Shown: positions 54,677 through 62,895, counted from the first letter of the stretch. The stretch: DNA of 64,000 nucleotides from Paractinoplanes abujensis (GCF_014204895.1 NZ_JACHMF010000001.1:2728001-2792000), one strand, 5' to 3'. Notes: generated by a model from the sequence alone, not told the origin. Program-made: numbers and translations.

Positions 54677-55168
54677 ATGGGCACCGGCGACAAGGGCACG
54701 ATGACGGAGGACGGCCGCTACCTGGTCGTCAACGGCCGCAAATGGCGGGCTACCGATCCGGCCATTCCCGAGAAGCTGCGTCAGGAACTGGTCGACGAGC
54801 TCATGGCGGCCCGCCGGCTCGTCCGCACCGATCCCGAGTCGGCCCGCCCCCGGGTGCAGGACGCCAAGGTGGCCCTGGGCGAGCGCGGCGACCCGTGGTG
54901 GGAGCCGACGACCGACGGCCAGAAGCACAGGCTGGCCTCGGCCATGCGGGCGTTGCTGCGGCACCGCAAACCCGAGTCGACGATCTGCCCGAGCGACGCG
55001 GCCCGGGTCGCCGGGGGCGAGCAGTGGCGCGACCTGATGGGCACCGCCCGCGAGGTGGCGGCCGAGCTCGCCCGCGAGGGGACCATCACCGTACGGCAGA
55101 AGGGTGTTGACGTCGACGTGACCGAGACGACCGGGCCGGTCCGGCTGGCCCGCGGGCCGCAGTGGTGA
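54677..55168 (+). CDS. DUF3253 domain protein
   Basis: The 163-residue product carries, at about 80-155, the DUF3253 winged-helix-like signature RKPESTICPSDAARVAGGEQWRDLMGTAREVAAELA...GTITVRQKGVDVD. The first ~55 residues (YLVVNGRKWRATDPAIPEKLRQELVDELM) form a separate helical N-terminal region seen in longer members. Function unknown; a DNA-binding role is plausible from the fold. An ATG at 54701 could be the real start. The stop codon is the first base of a 21-bp repeat array. Confidence 0.7.
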   Translation: MGTGDKGTMTEDGRYLVVNGRKWRATDPAIPEKLRQELVDELMAARRLVRTDPESARPRVQDAKVALGERGDPWWEPTTDGQKHRLASAMRALLRHRKPESTICPSDAARVAGGEQWRDLMGTAREVAAELAREGTITVRQKGVDVDVTETTGPVRLARGPQW

Positions 55169-55251
55169 GCCGGCTGGACATCACAACCAGCCGGCTGGAC
55201 ATCACAACCAGCCGGCTGGACATCACAACCAGCCGGCTGGACATCACAACC
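55168..55251. repeat. four exact 21-bp tandem repeats
   Basis: Four identical copies of a unit beginning AGCCGGCTGGACATC run without gaps between the convergent DUF3253 and cysteine-desulfurase-like genes and extend 8 bp into the latter. Each unit contains the palindrome AGCCGGCT. Perfect identity suggests recent expansion. Confidence 0.85.
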
Positions 55252-56428
55252 GGCCGAGCGCCGCCAGCAGCCGGTCGACCTCCTCCGCCGTGTTGTAGTG
55301 GTAGAGGCTGGCCCGCACCGCTCCCCCGGTCGCGCGCAACCCGGCCGCCTCGAAGTACTCGACCGCGTAGTAGTCGCCGTGCGAGACGCAGATGCCCTGC
55401 TCACCCAGGAGGCGGGCGGTCTCGGCGGGCGTCTGGCCGGCGACCCGGAAGGAGATCGTCGGGCACCGGTCCCGGCCGGCCGGGCAGAGCGTCACCTTGT
55501 CGTTCGCCCGCAGCCCGGTCAGCAGGCGCGCCGCCAGGCCGTTCTCGTGTTCCTCGGCCGCCGCTATGCTCGCGAGCACCCGCTCGCGCCGCGGGCCTCC
55601 GGACGGCGCGAGCGAGGCCAGGTGGTCGACCGCCGCGGTCACCCCGGCCAGCAGCTCGAAGCTCAACGTTCCGTACTCGAACCGGTCGGGCGCCACGGAC
55701 GGTGACGGGATCAGCTTCACCGGTTGCAGCGGCTCCCAGACGGCCGGGTCGGCGATCACCGCGGCGTAGTGCGGGCCCGACCACTTGTACGCGCTGGTCA
55801 CGTAGAAGTCGGCGCCGAGCGCGGCCACGTCGGTCGGCCGGTGCGCGGTGGCGTGCACCCCGTCCACGTAGACCTGGGCGCCCGCCGCATGGGCCAGGTC
55901 GGCGATCTCGCGGACGGCGGGCACCGTGCCCACGGCGTTGCTGGCCGCCGTCACCGCCACGAGCCTGGTGCGCGGCCCGATCAGCTCCGCGTACTGCGCG
56001 ACCGGCAGCTCACCGGTCGCCGGATCGACGTCGGCCCACCGTACGGTGGCTCCGGTCTGCACCCACGGACGCACGTTGGCGTCGTGGTCGAGCCGGGACA
56101 GCACCACCTCGTCACCGGGGCCCCACCCCTGCGCCAGCGTGCGGGCCACCAGGTAGGTCAGGGCGGTGGCGCTGGGCCCGAACGCAACCCCGGCCGGATC
56201 CCCGCCGACCAGGTCGGCCACGGCGGACCGGGCGGCCGCCGCGATCTCACCGGAGCGGCGGGCCGGCTCGTGCGCGGTGCCGCGGTTGGACACGGCCGTC
56301 CGCATGGCCGCGGCGATCGCCTCGATCACGGGCGCGGCGGGCTGGGTGCCCCCGGCCCCGTCGAAGTGCACGAACCCCTCGGCCAGCGCGGGATAGTCGG
56401 ACCGGATGCGGGCGACGTCGAAGCTCAT
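55244..56428 (-). CDS. cysteine desulfurase-like PLP enzyme
   Basis: A 394-residue fold-type I aminotransferase-V protein (TIGR01976-like). PLP residues are Asp189 and His192 in VYVDGVHATAH and Lys215 in TSAYKWSGPH; DGAGGTQPAAPVIEA is the N-terminal family motif. The catalytic Cys loop of true NifS/SufS desulfurases is not evident, since the late segment reads TGGAVRASLYHYN. The substrate may therefore differ from cysteine. It is convergent with the DUF3253 gene. Confidence 0.82.
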   Translation of the reverse strand: MSFDVARIRSDYPALAEGFVHFDGAGGTQPAAPVIEAIAAAMRTAVSNRGTAHEPARRSGEIAAAARSAVADLVGGDPAGVAFGPSATALTYLVARTLAQGWGPGDEVVLSRLDHDANVRPWVQTGATVRWADVDPATGELPVAQYAELIGPRTRLVAVTAASNAVGTVPAVREIADLAHAAGAQVYVDGVHATAHRPTDVAALGADFYVTSAYKWSGPHYAAVIADPAVWEPLQPVKLIPSPSVAPDRFEYGTLSFELLAGVTAAVDHLASLAPSGGPRRERVLASIAAAEEHENGLAARLLTGLRANDKVTLCPAGRDRCPTISFRVAGQTPAETARLLGEQGICVSHGDYYAVEYFEAAGLRATGGAVRASLYHYNTAEEVDRLLAALGRL

Positions 56429-56438
56429 GATCCCCAGC

Positions 56439-56894
56439 TTAGGGCTGGTACGGCGGCGCCTCGCCCCACCCCCAGCGGGGCACCGGGGCCTCGCGCACCA
56501 CGTCGGCGCCGGGCTGGGAGTTGCGCCGGGCCAGGCGGGTGCCCCACTCGACGTACGCGAGGAACGCCGCGCGGAACTCCGGGTCGCCGGGCAGACCGGC
56601 CTCGTCGGCGGCGTCCTGGATCAGGTTGACCCAGCGGCGGCGCTGCGGCTCGGTGATGCCCATCCCCAGGTGTTTGCCGAGCATGTGCGCATAGCCCCCG
56701 TGGTGGGCGGTGTAGTCGGCCGGGCCGCCGAACACCTCGGCCAGCCAGGTCGCCACATGGCGGGCATGAGAAGGCGGCATGTGGGCGAACAGCGGCTCGA
56801 GCAGGTCGTCTTTCTCCACGCGGGCGTAGAACGCCTCGGTCAGCCGTGTGAAAGCCGCGGCGCCGCCGGCCCACTCGTACAGCGTCGGTGTCAT
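56439..56894 (-). CDS. truncated haemoglobin (group II, GlbO-like)
   Basis: A 151-residue 2-on-2 globin: LYEWAGGAAAFTRLTEAFYARVEKDDLLEPLF, then HARHVATWLAEVFGGP, with the haem-ligand His in AHHGGYAHMLGKHLGMGITE and WVNLIQDAADEAGLP. Group II proteins bind O2, detoxify NO or handle peroxides. ATG 56894 starts the globin fold. It is 54 bp from the divergent HxlR gene, whose operator lies between them. Confidence 0.87.
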   Translation of the reverse strand: MTPTLYEWAGGAAAFTRLTEAFYARVEKDDLLEPLFAHMPPSHARHVATWLAEVFGGPADYTAHHGGYAHMLGKHLGMGITEPQRRRWVNLIQDAADEAGLPGDPEFRAAFLAYVEWGTRLARRNSQPGADVVREAPVPRWGWGEAPPYQP

Positions 56895-56932
56895 GTCGAT
56901 CAGCTCAGCAGGGCCGCGCGGAACCGGCAAGT

Positions 56933-56950
56933 ACGCACATAATTGTGCGT
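56933..56950. promoter_or_regulatory. perfect dyad over the HxlR start, probable autoregulatory operator
   Basis: ACGCACA (56933-56939) and TGTGCGT (56944-56950) are perfect complements around TAAT. The right arm covers the start codon of the HxlR gene, and the site is 39 bp upstream of the divergent globin start. Confidence 0.65.
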
Positions 56951-57278
56951 GCCCAAGCGATACAGCTGCCCGGTGGAACTGACCGTCGACGTCGTCGGTG
57001 GACGATGGCGCACGGTGCTGCTGGCCCGGCTCAAGGACGGCGTCCACCGCTACGGCGAGTTGCGCCGCGGCACGCCCGGCATCAGCGAGAAGATGCTGAC
57101 GCAGCGCCTGCGCGAACTGGAGTCCGACGGCCTGATCACCCGCCGCGACCTGGGCACGACGCCACCCCACGTCGAATACGAGCTCACCGACGAGGGCCGC
57201 ACCCTGATCCCGGTCCTGCAGGCCCTGTACGACTGGGGCGTCGCCCGCGCCGCCCGCAGCGGCGCCGACGTCGGTTAG
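56949..57278 (+). CDS. HxlR family transcriptional regulator
   Basis: A 109-residue winged-helix regulator: CPVELTVDVVGGRWRTVLLARL, then HRYGELRRGTPGISEKMLTQRLRELESDGLITR and the VEYELTDEGRTL wing. A Cys in the N-terminal KRYSCPVE is at the position used for redox sensing by some HxlR proteins. GTG 56949 is used; a TTG at 56943 is possible. The overlapping dyad suggests autoregulation and control of the divergent globin gene. Confidence 0.87.
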   Translation: MPKRYSCPVELTVDVVGGRWRTVLLARLKDGVHRYGELRRGTPGISEKMLTQRLRELESDGLITRRDLGTTPPHVEYELTDEGRTLIPVLQALYDWGVARAARSGADVG

Positions 57279-57826
57279 AAGAGCGCGGTCAGTCTGGGGT
57301 AGTGGCGCGCTTGCTCGGCGGGGCTCAGCCGGGCCCAGTCGACGTCGTCCGGATTCGGGTCCTGACGGGCGAAGAAGCCACCCACCTCGCGGACGTCCGC
57401 GCCGATGTCGGTCCGCTGCTCACCCACGGCCACGGCCACGTATTCCAGCGACTCCCACATCGGATAGTCGTCGTCGGCCCAGGGCCGGGGCAGACCGGCC
57501 AGCCGGCGCACGGCGGGCTGGCCGGCCAGGCTGTCCGGGTCGGCCACCGCATTCTCTTACGCCTCCCGGCCCAGCCCGACGAGCCACATCTGGAAGTAGT
57601 GGAACGCGTCGCCGCTGCAGTACCCGCCCATGATGATGTCGGCCGCCGTCCACAGCCGGTAGGTGTTGGCCGGCTCGCGGGTGGCCGCCAGGTGTTGCGC
57701 GAAGTCGAATACATGCTCCCGCGCGATCCGTGCGAGCCGGTGCTCCAGGAACGCCTCCCGCTCCCGTCACCCGCGCCCGTCGCGTCCGGAAGCCTCGAGA
57801 AACGTCCAGAAGTCGTCCACATTCAC
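57275..57826 (-). pseudogene. DUF4240 gene with two in-frame stop codons
   Basis: From GTG 57826 one frame reads VNVDDFWTFLEASGRDGRG, TGA (57767-57769), then 69 family-like residues ending GYCSGDAFHYFQMWLVGLGREA. TAA (57557-57559) follows, then ENAVADPDSLAGQPAVRRLAG to the final PRLTALF. All three pieces are one continuous frame and match DUF4240 in order (WTAADIIMGGYCSGDAFHYFQMWL; ADPDSLA). So the gene carries two nonsense mutations without frameshifts, suggesting recent inactivation. It overlaps the HxlR stop by 4 bp. Confidence 0.8.
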
Positions 57827-57862
57827 GGCGGCAGTCTAAAACCGTTCGACGGCGGTGACACG

Positions 57863-58348
57863 ATGGTGGGCATGGTGCCGTTGCGGATCGTCAAAGGGGA
57901 TGCGACGAGCCCGCAGACCAAGGGTCCGAAGCTGATCGCGCACGTGTGCAACGACCTCGGCGGCTGGGGCAAGGGCTTCGTGCTGGCCGTGTCGCGGCGC
58001 TGGCCCGAGCCGGAGAAAGCGTACCGGCAGTGGCATCGCGAGCGCGCGTCGAACGACTTCGGGCTGGGCGCCGTCCAGGTCGTGCCGGTGCGGCCGGACG
58101 TCTGGGTGGCCAACATGGTCGGCCAGCGCGGCACCCGCACGGGCAGCAACGGTCCGCCGATCCGCTACGACGCCGTCGAACGCTGCCTGCGGACGGTGGC
58201 CGCGCACGCCGACCGGCTGGCCGCAACCGTCCACATGCCGCGGATCGGTTGCGGCCTCGCCGGGGGCCGGTGGAGCCGGATCGAGCCCCTCATCGTCGCC
58301 GAGCTGTGCGCCCGCGGCATCGGCACGACCGTGTACGACTACGACTGA
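57863..58348 (+). CDS. macro domain protein (ADP-ribose-binding/hydrolase type)
   Basis: A 161-residue macro domain. Adenine and phosphate loops are visible as IVKGDATSPQTKGPKLIAHVCND and GWGKGFVLAVSRRWPEPEKAYR, then VANMVGQRG and HMPRIGCGLAGGRWSRIEPLI. It resembles the TARG1/Appr-1''-pase-like group that removes ADP-ribose or hydrolyses O-acetyl-ADP-ribose. The ATG at 57863 or 57872 could be used. It is divergent from the DUF4240 pseudogene. Confidence 0.87.
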   Translation: MVGMVPLRIVKGDATSPQTKGPKLIAHVCNDLGGWGKGFVLAVSRRWPEPEKAYRQWHRERASNDFGLGAVQVVPVRPDVWVANMVGQRGTRTGSNGPPIRYDAVERCLRTVAAHADRLAATVHMPRIGCGLAGGRWSRIEPLIVAELCARGIGTTVYDYD

Positions 58349-58389
58349 CGTACGGCGGGCTCACAGCCGTCGACGCCGCGGCAGCCCAA

Positions 58390-59340
58390 CTACGTGAGGG
58401 CGCGCCGCAACGCGTCCAGGCGCAGCGCCCAGATCCGCCGGGACAGGGCGGCCTCGCCCGCGAACGTCTCCGCCGCGTGGTAGCTGCCCGGGTGGATGTG
58501 CAGTTCGGTCGGCACGCCGGCGGCCATCAGGCGCTTGGCGAACGCGATGTCCTCGTCGCGGAACAGGTCGACCGTGCCGACGTCGATGAACGCGGGCGGC
58601 AGCCCGGCCAGGTCCTCGGCGCGGGCCGGGGCGGCGTACTGGTCCGCCGGTTTGCCGCCGAGGTACCAGGCCCAGGCCTCGATGTTGCCGGACCGGTCCC
58701 AGATGCCGATGTCGGTGATCTCGTGGCTGGACGCGGTCGTGTTGGTGTCGTCGATCATCGGGTAGATCGGCATCATGAACGTCAGTTGCGGGCCGCCCCG
58801 GTCGCGGGCCAGCAGCGCGGTCGCGATGGTCAGGCCGCCGCCCGCCGACGCGCCGTAGACGGCGAGCCGCTGGGGGTCGTAGCCCAGCTCGGCCGCGTTC
58901 TTGGCCATCCACACCAGCCCGGCGTAGCAGTCCTCGACCGGGGCCGGGTGCGGGTGCTCGGGCGACAGCCGGTACTCGACCGAGACGACCACGGCCTGCA
59001 CCTCGTCGCAGATGTACGTGGCGTTCGGGTCCTCACCGTCGACGCTGCCCAGGATCATGCCGCCGCCGTGGATGTAGTAGATGCCGGGCAGCGTGCCGGT
59101 GGCGTGGGCGGGCTTGTAGATCCGTACGGTGATGTCCGGCTCACCCTCGGGGCCGGGAACCGTGCGGTCCTCCTTGACGACGTTCGGGTTCTCGGGGATC
59201 TCGATGCCGGCCAGCATCGCCTGCACGGTGGCGCGGCGCTGCACGATGTCGGGCACCGCGTTGAAGCCGCCGGGCAGGGCCGCCAGCAGCTGGTCGAGCG
59301 GGACGGCGACTTCGGGGTCGATCAGTTCACGACGGGACAC
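58390..59340 (-). CDS. alpha/beta hydrolase (hormone-sensitive-lipase family esterase)
   Basis: A 316-residue esterase. The oxyanion motif HGGG lies in YYIHGGGMILGS near 95, the nucleophile is in YGASAGGGL near 163, and the Asp and His are in FIDVGTVDLFRDED and HPGSYHAAE. HSL-family enzymes hydrolyse short acyl esters. GTG 59340 has a GGAGA ribosome site and follows the monooxygenase stop by 13 bp. The pair fits a ketone to ester to alcohol plus acid route. Confidence 0.88.
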   Translation of the reverse strand: MSRRELIDPEVAVPLDQLLAALPGGFNAVPDIVQRRATVQAMLAGIEIPENPNVVKEDRTVPGPEGEPDITVRIYKPAHATGTLPGIYYIHGGGMILGSVDGEDPNATYICDEVQAVVVSVEYRLSPEHPHPAPVEDCYAGLVWMAKNAAELGYDPQRLAVYGASAGGGLTIATALLARDRGGPQLTFMMPIYPMIDDTNTTASSHEITDIGIWDRSGNIEAWAWYLGGKPADQYAAPARAEDLAGLPPAFIDVGTVDLFRDEDIAFAKRLMAAGVPTELHIHPGSYHAAETFAGEAALSRRIWALRLDALRRALT

Positions 59341-59353
59341 GGAAATCTCCTAA

Positions 59354-60991
59354 CTAAGCAGCCAGTGAAAAGCCCTCGTAGCCCTGGGCGGCCACGTCGT
59401 CGCACTTCTTGCGGTATTCGCCCACGCCGCCGCAGTACGGCATGAAGACGCGGGTCTTGCCGGGCACGTTGGCCCCCATGTACCAGCTGTCGGCCCGCGG
59501 GTAGAGCGTGTAGCTGGCCAGCTCGTTGACGTGGTCGACCCAGGCGTCCTGCGCGTCCGGGGTCGGCTCGATCGTGCGCAGGCCCTCGCGGCTGAGGTGC
59601 TCGACGGCGTCGGCGACCCAGTCCACGTGCTGCTCGATCGAGACGAGCATGTTGGACAGCACGGACGGGCTGCCCGGTCCGGTGATCATGAACAGGTTGG
59701 GGAAGCCGGCCGAGCCGATGCCCAGATACGTACGGGGGCCGGCGCTCCACGTCTCCTTGAGCGAGATGCCGTCGCGGCCGCGAATGTCGACGTTGGTCAG
59801 CGCGCCCGTCATGGCGTCGAAGCCGGTGGCGTAGACGATGACGTCGAACTCGTACTCCCGCTCGGACGTCCGGATGCCCTTCTCGGTCACCTCCACCAGC
59901 GGGGTCCGGCGCAGGTTGACCAGGTGCACATTGGGCCGGTTGAACGTCTCGAAGTAGTCGGTGTCGAGGCAGGGCCGTTTGGTGCCGACCGGGTAGTCCG
60001 GGCACAGGTCCTCGGCGACCTGCGGGTCCTGCACGATCGCGCGGATCTTGTCGTGGATCCAGGCCTTGGCCGTGTCGTTGGCGTCCTGGTTCGTCGCGAA
60101 GTCGGTGAACGTGGACAGCAGGTTGACCAGGCTGCCGCTCTCCCAGGCCTGCTCGAAGGCCGCGTTCCGCTCCTCCGCCGTGACCTCGAGCGCCGACTTC
60201 GTGGGCACCACGACCGGTACTCCGGCTCCCGATTCCCGCTGGGCTTTCCGGTACGCGCGGTAGTTCGCCCGCATCTCGGCGATCTCGTCGTCGCGCAGGC
60301 GCCGGTTGCGGGCCGGCAGCGAGTACGACGGGGTGCGCTGGAAGACGGTCAGGTCGGCGGCGGTCTCGGCGATCACCGGGATGGACTGCACGCCGGAGGA
60401 GCCCGTACCGATGATGCCGACCCGCTGACCGGTGAACGTGATCTGCTCGTGGGGCCAGCGCGACGTCTGGTAGGAGGTGCCCTTGAACGTCTCGATGCCG
60501 GGGATCTCGGGCAGCTTCGGCGAGGACAGGCAGCCGGTCGCCATGACCAGGAACCGGGCGGTGACGGCGTCCTCGTGCTCGGTCCGCACGAGCCACACCT
60601 TCTGGTCGTCGTCCCACGTCGCGCCGGTCACCCGCGTCCGGAAAACGATGTCTTTGCGCAGGTCGAAGCGGTCGGCGACGTGGTTGGCGTACTTGAGGAT
60701 CTCGGGTTGCGTGGGGTAACGCTCCTGCCACGGGTACTCCTGCTCGAGGTCCTCGGAGAAGGAGTACGAGTAGGCGAGGCTCTCGACGTCGACGCGGGCG
60801 CCCGGGTACCGGTTCCAGTACCAGGTGCCGCCGACGCCGGCGCCGGCCTCGAACACGACGGCGGTGCGGCCTTGCTGACGCAGTTTGTGCAGCAGGTACA
60901 GGCCGGAGAAGCCGGCGCCGACGATGACGGCGTCGACGCTGGGGGGCACGTTACGAGGGTCTTCGGCGGTCTCCTGAACGCTGTGGGACAT
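59354..60991 (-). CDS. flavin-binding monooxygenase (Baeyer-Villiger type, variant signature)
   Basis: A 545-residue class B flavoprotein monooxygenase. The FAD loop is VIVGAGFSGLYLLHKL near 22-37, GGTWYWNRYPGARVDVES follows, and the NADPH loop is GIIGTGSSGVQSIPVIAE near 192-209. The Baeyer-Villiger fingerprint FxGxxxHxxxW(P/D) is present as FKGTSYQTSRWP at 169-180 but has Gln175 in place of the His. The enzyme should insert oxygen next to a ketone; the esterase gene 13 bp downstream would cleave the resulting ester. ATG 60991 has a GGGAG site. Confidence 0.87.
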   Translation of the reverse strand: MSHSVQETAEDPRNVPPSVDAVIVGAGFSGLYLLHKLRQQGRTAVVFEAGAGVGGTWYWNRYPGARVDVESLAYSYSFSEDLEQEYPWQERYPTQPEILKYANHVADRFDLRKDIVFRTRVTGATWDDDQKVWLVRTEHEDAVTARFLVMATGCLSSPKLPEIPGIETFKGTSYQTSRWPHEQITFTGQRVGIIGTGSSGVQSIPVIAETAADLTVFQRTPSYSLPARNRRLRDDEIAEMRANYRAYRKAQRESGAGVPVVVPTKSALEVTAEERNAAFEQAWESGSLVNLLSTFTDFATNQDANDTAKAWIHDKIRAIVQDPQVAEDLCPDYPVGTKRPCLDTDYFETFNRPNVHLVNLRRTPLVEVTEKGIRTSEREYEFDVIVYATGFDAMTGALTNVDIRGRDGISLKETWSAGPRTYLGIGSAGFPNLFMITGPGSPSVLSNMLVSIEQHVDWVADAVEHLSREGLRTIEPTPDAQDAWVDHVNELASYTLYPRADSWYMGANVPGKTRVFMPYCGGVGEYRKKCDDVAAQGYEGFSLAA

Positions 60992-61293
60992 GGGCTGGCT
61001 CCCTGGCTGATGGCCGCCTCCGGGCGCGGGTCATCGCTCCCGCTTCACATTGGGAGGGGCGGCGATGAGGCTGGGGACGACCGAGGGGTGTGCCGGCGGG
61101 GGCGCCGGACGGCAATGGTGTTCCGTCACCAACGGTGACCAGTGCGTGACTTAGCCCACAACATAGAATGCATTCTGCATCGCGTCAATGTTTCGGCGGT
61201 GTTTCTTGCCCGCGATGAAAGATCCCTTGACCAGGGCAAAGCCCGTACGCCGGGGCGGCCGGACGGGGGCCGCGACGAACAGGGCGCGACGGC
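60992..61293. other. 302-bp intergenic region upstream of the monooxygenase
   Basis: It contains the AGAATGCATTCT palindrome and, around it, the most AT-rich DNA in this part of the window, which suits the promoter of the monooxygenase/esterase pair. No gene or RNA is recognised. Confidence 0.55.
61165..61176. promoter_or_regulatory. perfect 12-bp palindrome, candidate operator
   Basis: AGAATGCATTCT lies 174 bp upstream of the monooxygenase start, flanked by ACAT and GCAT. No regulator gene is adjacent, so the binding protein is unknown. Confidence 0.4.
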
Positions 61294-61683
61294 TCAGGCC
61301 GCGCCGAGCAGGGCCGCCATCTCCGGAAGCTGGAAATACTCGGCCGTGGCCCGCGCCGACGGCGTGCCACCGTCCGGGTCGGCCCCCGCCGCGAGCAGCG
61401 TCTCCACGGTCGCCGCGTTCTGCCGGAACACCGCGGCCGACAACGCCGACTGCCCGCGATCGTTGACCCGGTTCGGGTCGGCCCCGTGCTCCAGCAGCCC
61501 CGCCACCGTGTCCACGTGATTGTGGTAGGCCGCGAGGATCAGCAGCGTGTCGCCCTTGTCGTTGGTCAGGTTGGCCGGCAGCCCCGCCACCACGTTCCCG
61601 ACCAGCTCCTCGGTGCCCCCGGAGCGGGCCAGGTCGAACATGCGATGCGCGTACGCGAGGGTGTCCTCATCCAGCTCAGCCAC
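61294..61683 (-). CDS. ankyrin repeat protein
   Basis: A 129-residue protein with about three ankyrin repeats: NDKGDTLLILAAYHNHVDTVAGLLEHGADPNR, NDRGQSALSAAVFRQNAATVETLLAAGADPD, and a degenerate last one. An N-terminal helix (YAHRMFDLARSGGTEEL) caps the stack. Small ankyrin proteins mediate protein contacts; in actinobacteria they often accompany catalases or oxidoreductases. The start is GTG 61683. Confidence 0.85.
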   Translation of the reverse strand: MAELDEDTLAYAHRMFDLARSGGTEELVGNVVAGLPANLTNDKGDTLLILAAYHNHVDTVAGLLEHGADPNRVNDRGQSALSAAVFRQNAATVETLLAAGADPDGGTPSARATAEYFQLPEMAALLGAA

Positions 61684-61738
61684 GGGCGCACGACTACCCG
61701 GCCCGGTGCCGCCGAAACCGCCGCCCGGCGCGACGGGC

Positions 61739-62131
61739 TCACAGCGGCTGCCAGTAATGCGGCTCCTGGTAGGTGTGCCAGCCGTGGAAGAACCAGTCGG
61801 CCAGGTCGGTGAGCCGGATCAGGCAGGCCTCGTAGTAGCTCGCGGGCTCGGGCCGGGGGAAAGCGGGGTGGCCGGTGTGGTCGGGCACCCAGGTCGAGAC
61901 GTAGTGGAAGCCTTCGACCAGCCAGCGCTCCAGCGACTCCCGCTGCGCGCACTCCTCGCACGCGACGCGCATGGCCTGTTCCAGGCGGCTGAACGCACCC
62001 GGATCCCAGACCCGATCCGCGTACAGAGCCAGCATGAAGGAGCCCGGCTCGGAGCCGAACTCGCTGCGGAGAACGTCGAACGCATCTTGCATCCCGAAAG
62101 CATCCCAGGCGGACACGACAATATCGGCCAT
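61739..62131 (-). CDS. hypothetical protein, Trp/His-rich C-terminus
   Basis: A 130-residue soluble protein with no signal peptide or membrane segment. It has a Cys pair (ACEECAQRES) and an aromatic C-terminus (LADWFFHGWHTYQEPHYWQPL). I recognise no domain. Its ATG (62129-62131) overlaps the ATG of the divergent methyltransferase pseudogene by two bases. Confidence 0.6.
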   Translation of the reverse strand: MADIVVSAWDAFGMQDAFDVLRSEFGSEPGSFMLALYADRVWDPGAFSRLEQAMRVACEECAQRESLERWLVEGFHYVSTWVPDHTGHPAFPRPEPASYYEACLIRLTDLADWFFHGWHTYQEPHYWQPL

Positions 62132-62646
62132 GAGTGGGCTGTTCGAGTACGCGGATCTTTACGAGGCCGCGTTCGGGTATCGCGACATCGCGCGCGAGGT
62201 CGGCCCGCTGCTGACCTGGTTCGAGAGGCATCACGGGGGCCGTCCGGGGACCGTGCTGGAACTCGCGGCCGGGCCCGGCGACCACAGCCGCGAGTTCGCC
62301 CGGCGCGGGGCGGGCGCGACGGCGCTCGACCTGTCGGCGGCCATGTGCGCCCGGGCCGACGCGACTGGACGGTCGAGGCCGGCGGGCGGACCGTCCGCAC
62401 CCAATAGGGCGTGCCGGGCGACGCCTTCGACCCGCGTACGGGAATCGAGCAGACCCGCGTACGGATGGCGGTTGACGGGGTTTGGCATGTCGACGAGGTG
62501 GTGGCCTCGCACCCGTGGACGGCCGGCCAGGTGGCGGAACTGGCCGGCGACGACTGGGAAGCGGTGGCCCGCTACGGGTCGATGACCGAGGACATCACCG
62601 CCTCAGACGTTCGTGCGGTCCGGGACGTCCTCGTCCTGCGACGGCG
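62130..62646 (+). pseudogene. internally deleted SAM-dependent methyltransferase gene
   Basis: The frame starts MSGLFEYADLYEAAFGYRDI and reaches SAM motif I LELAAGPGDHSREFARRG and LDLSAAMCARADA. It then jumps at about 62355 to another frame with DWTVEAGGRTVRTQ, a TAG at 62404-62406, and GVPGDAFDPRTGIEQTRVRM ... VARYGSMTEDI ... VLVLRR. These are the N- and C-terminal parts of one family; roughly the central 100 residues are missing and the stop interrupts the C-terminal part. The end coordinate is approximate because the original stop is not preserved. Confidence 0.72.
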
Positions 62647-62836
62647 CGGAAGCGGTGACCGTCCTCTCCAGCAGCAGCCAGCCCAGCACGCCGAGCAGGG
62701 TCAGCGGGAGCATCACGTACCACTTGCCGAGGACGCCGAAGTCGCCGGTGCGGCCCATCGTGTGCAGGATGCTGACGGCGGCCACAGGGAGGCAGGCGAG
62801 GCCGATGACGACGCGGCGGATCCATCCGTTCTGCAT
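62603..62836 (-). CDS. small two-helix membrane protein
   Basis: A 77-residue product with two hydrophobic helices (VVIGLACLPVAAVSILHTMG and WYVMLPLTLLGVLGWLLLE) and an acidic tail (SQDEDVPDRTNV). ATG 62836 is used; no clear family. Its 3' end overlaps the tail of the methyltransferase pseudogene on the other strand by about 40 bp. Confidence 0.6.
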   Translation of the reverse strand: MQNGWIRRVVIGLACLPVAAVSILHTMGRTGDFGVLGKWYVMLPLTLLGVLGWLLLERTVTASAPSQDEDVPDRTNV

Positions 62837-62895
62837 GCCCTGAAGTCTGGCCGTTCACGGGCCCCGGGCGGATCTGGCGGCGGTCGGAGAACGGT

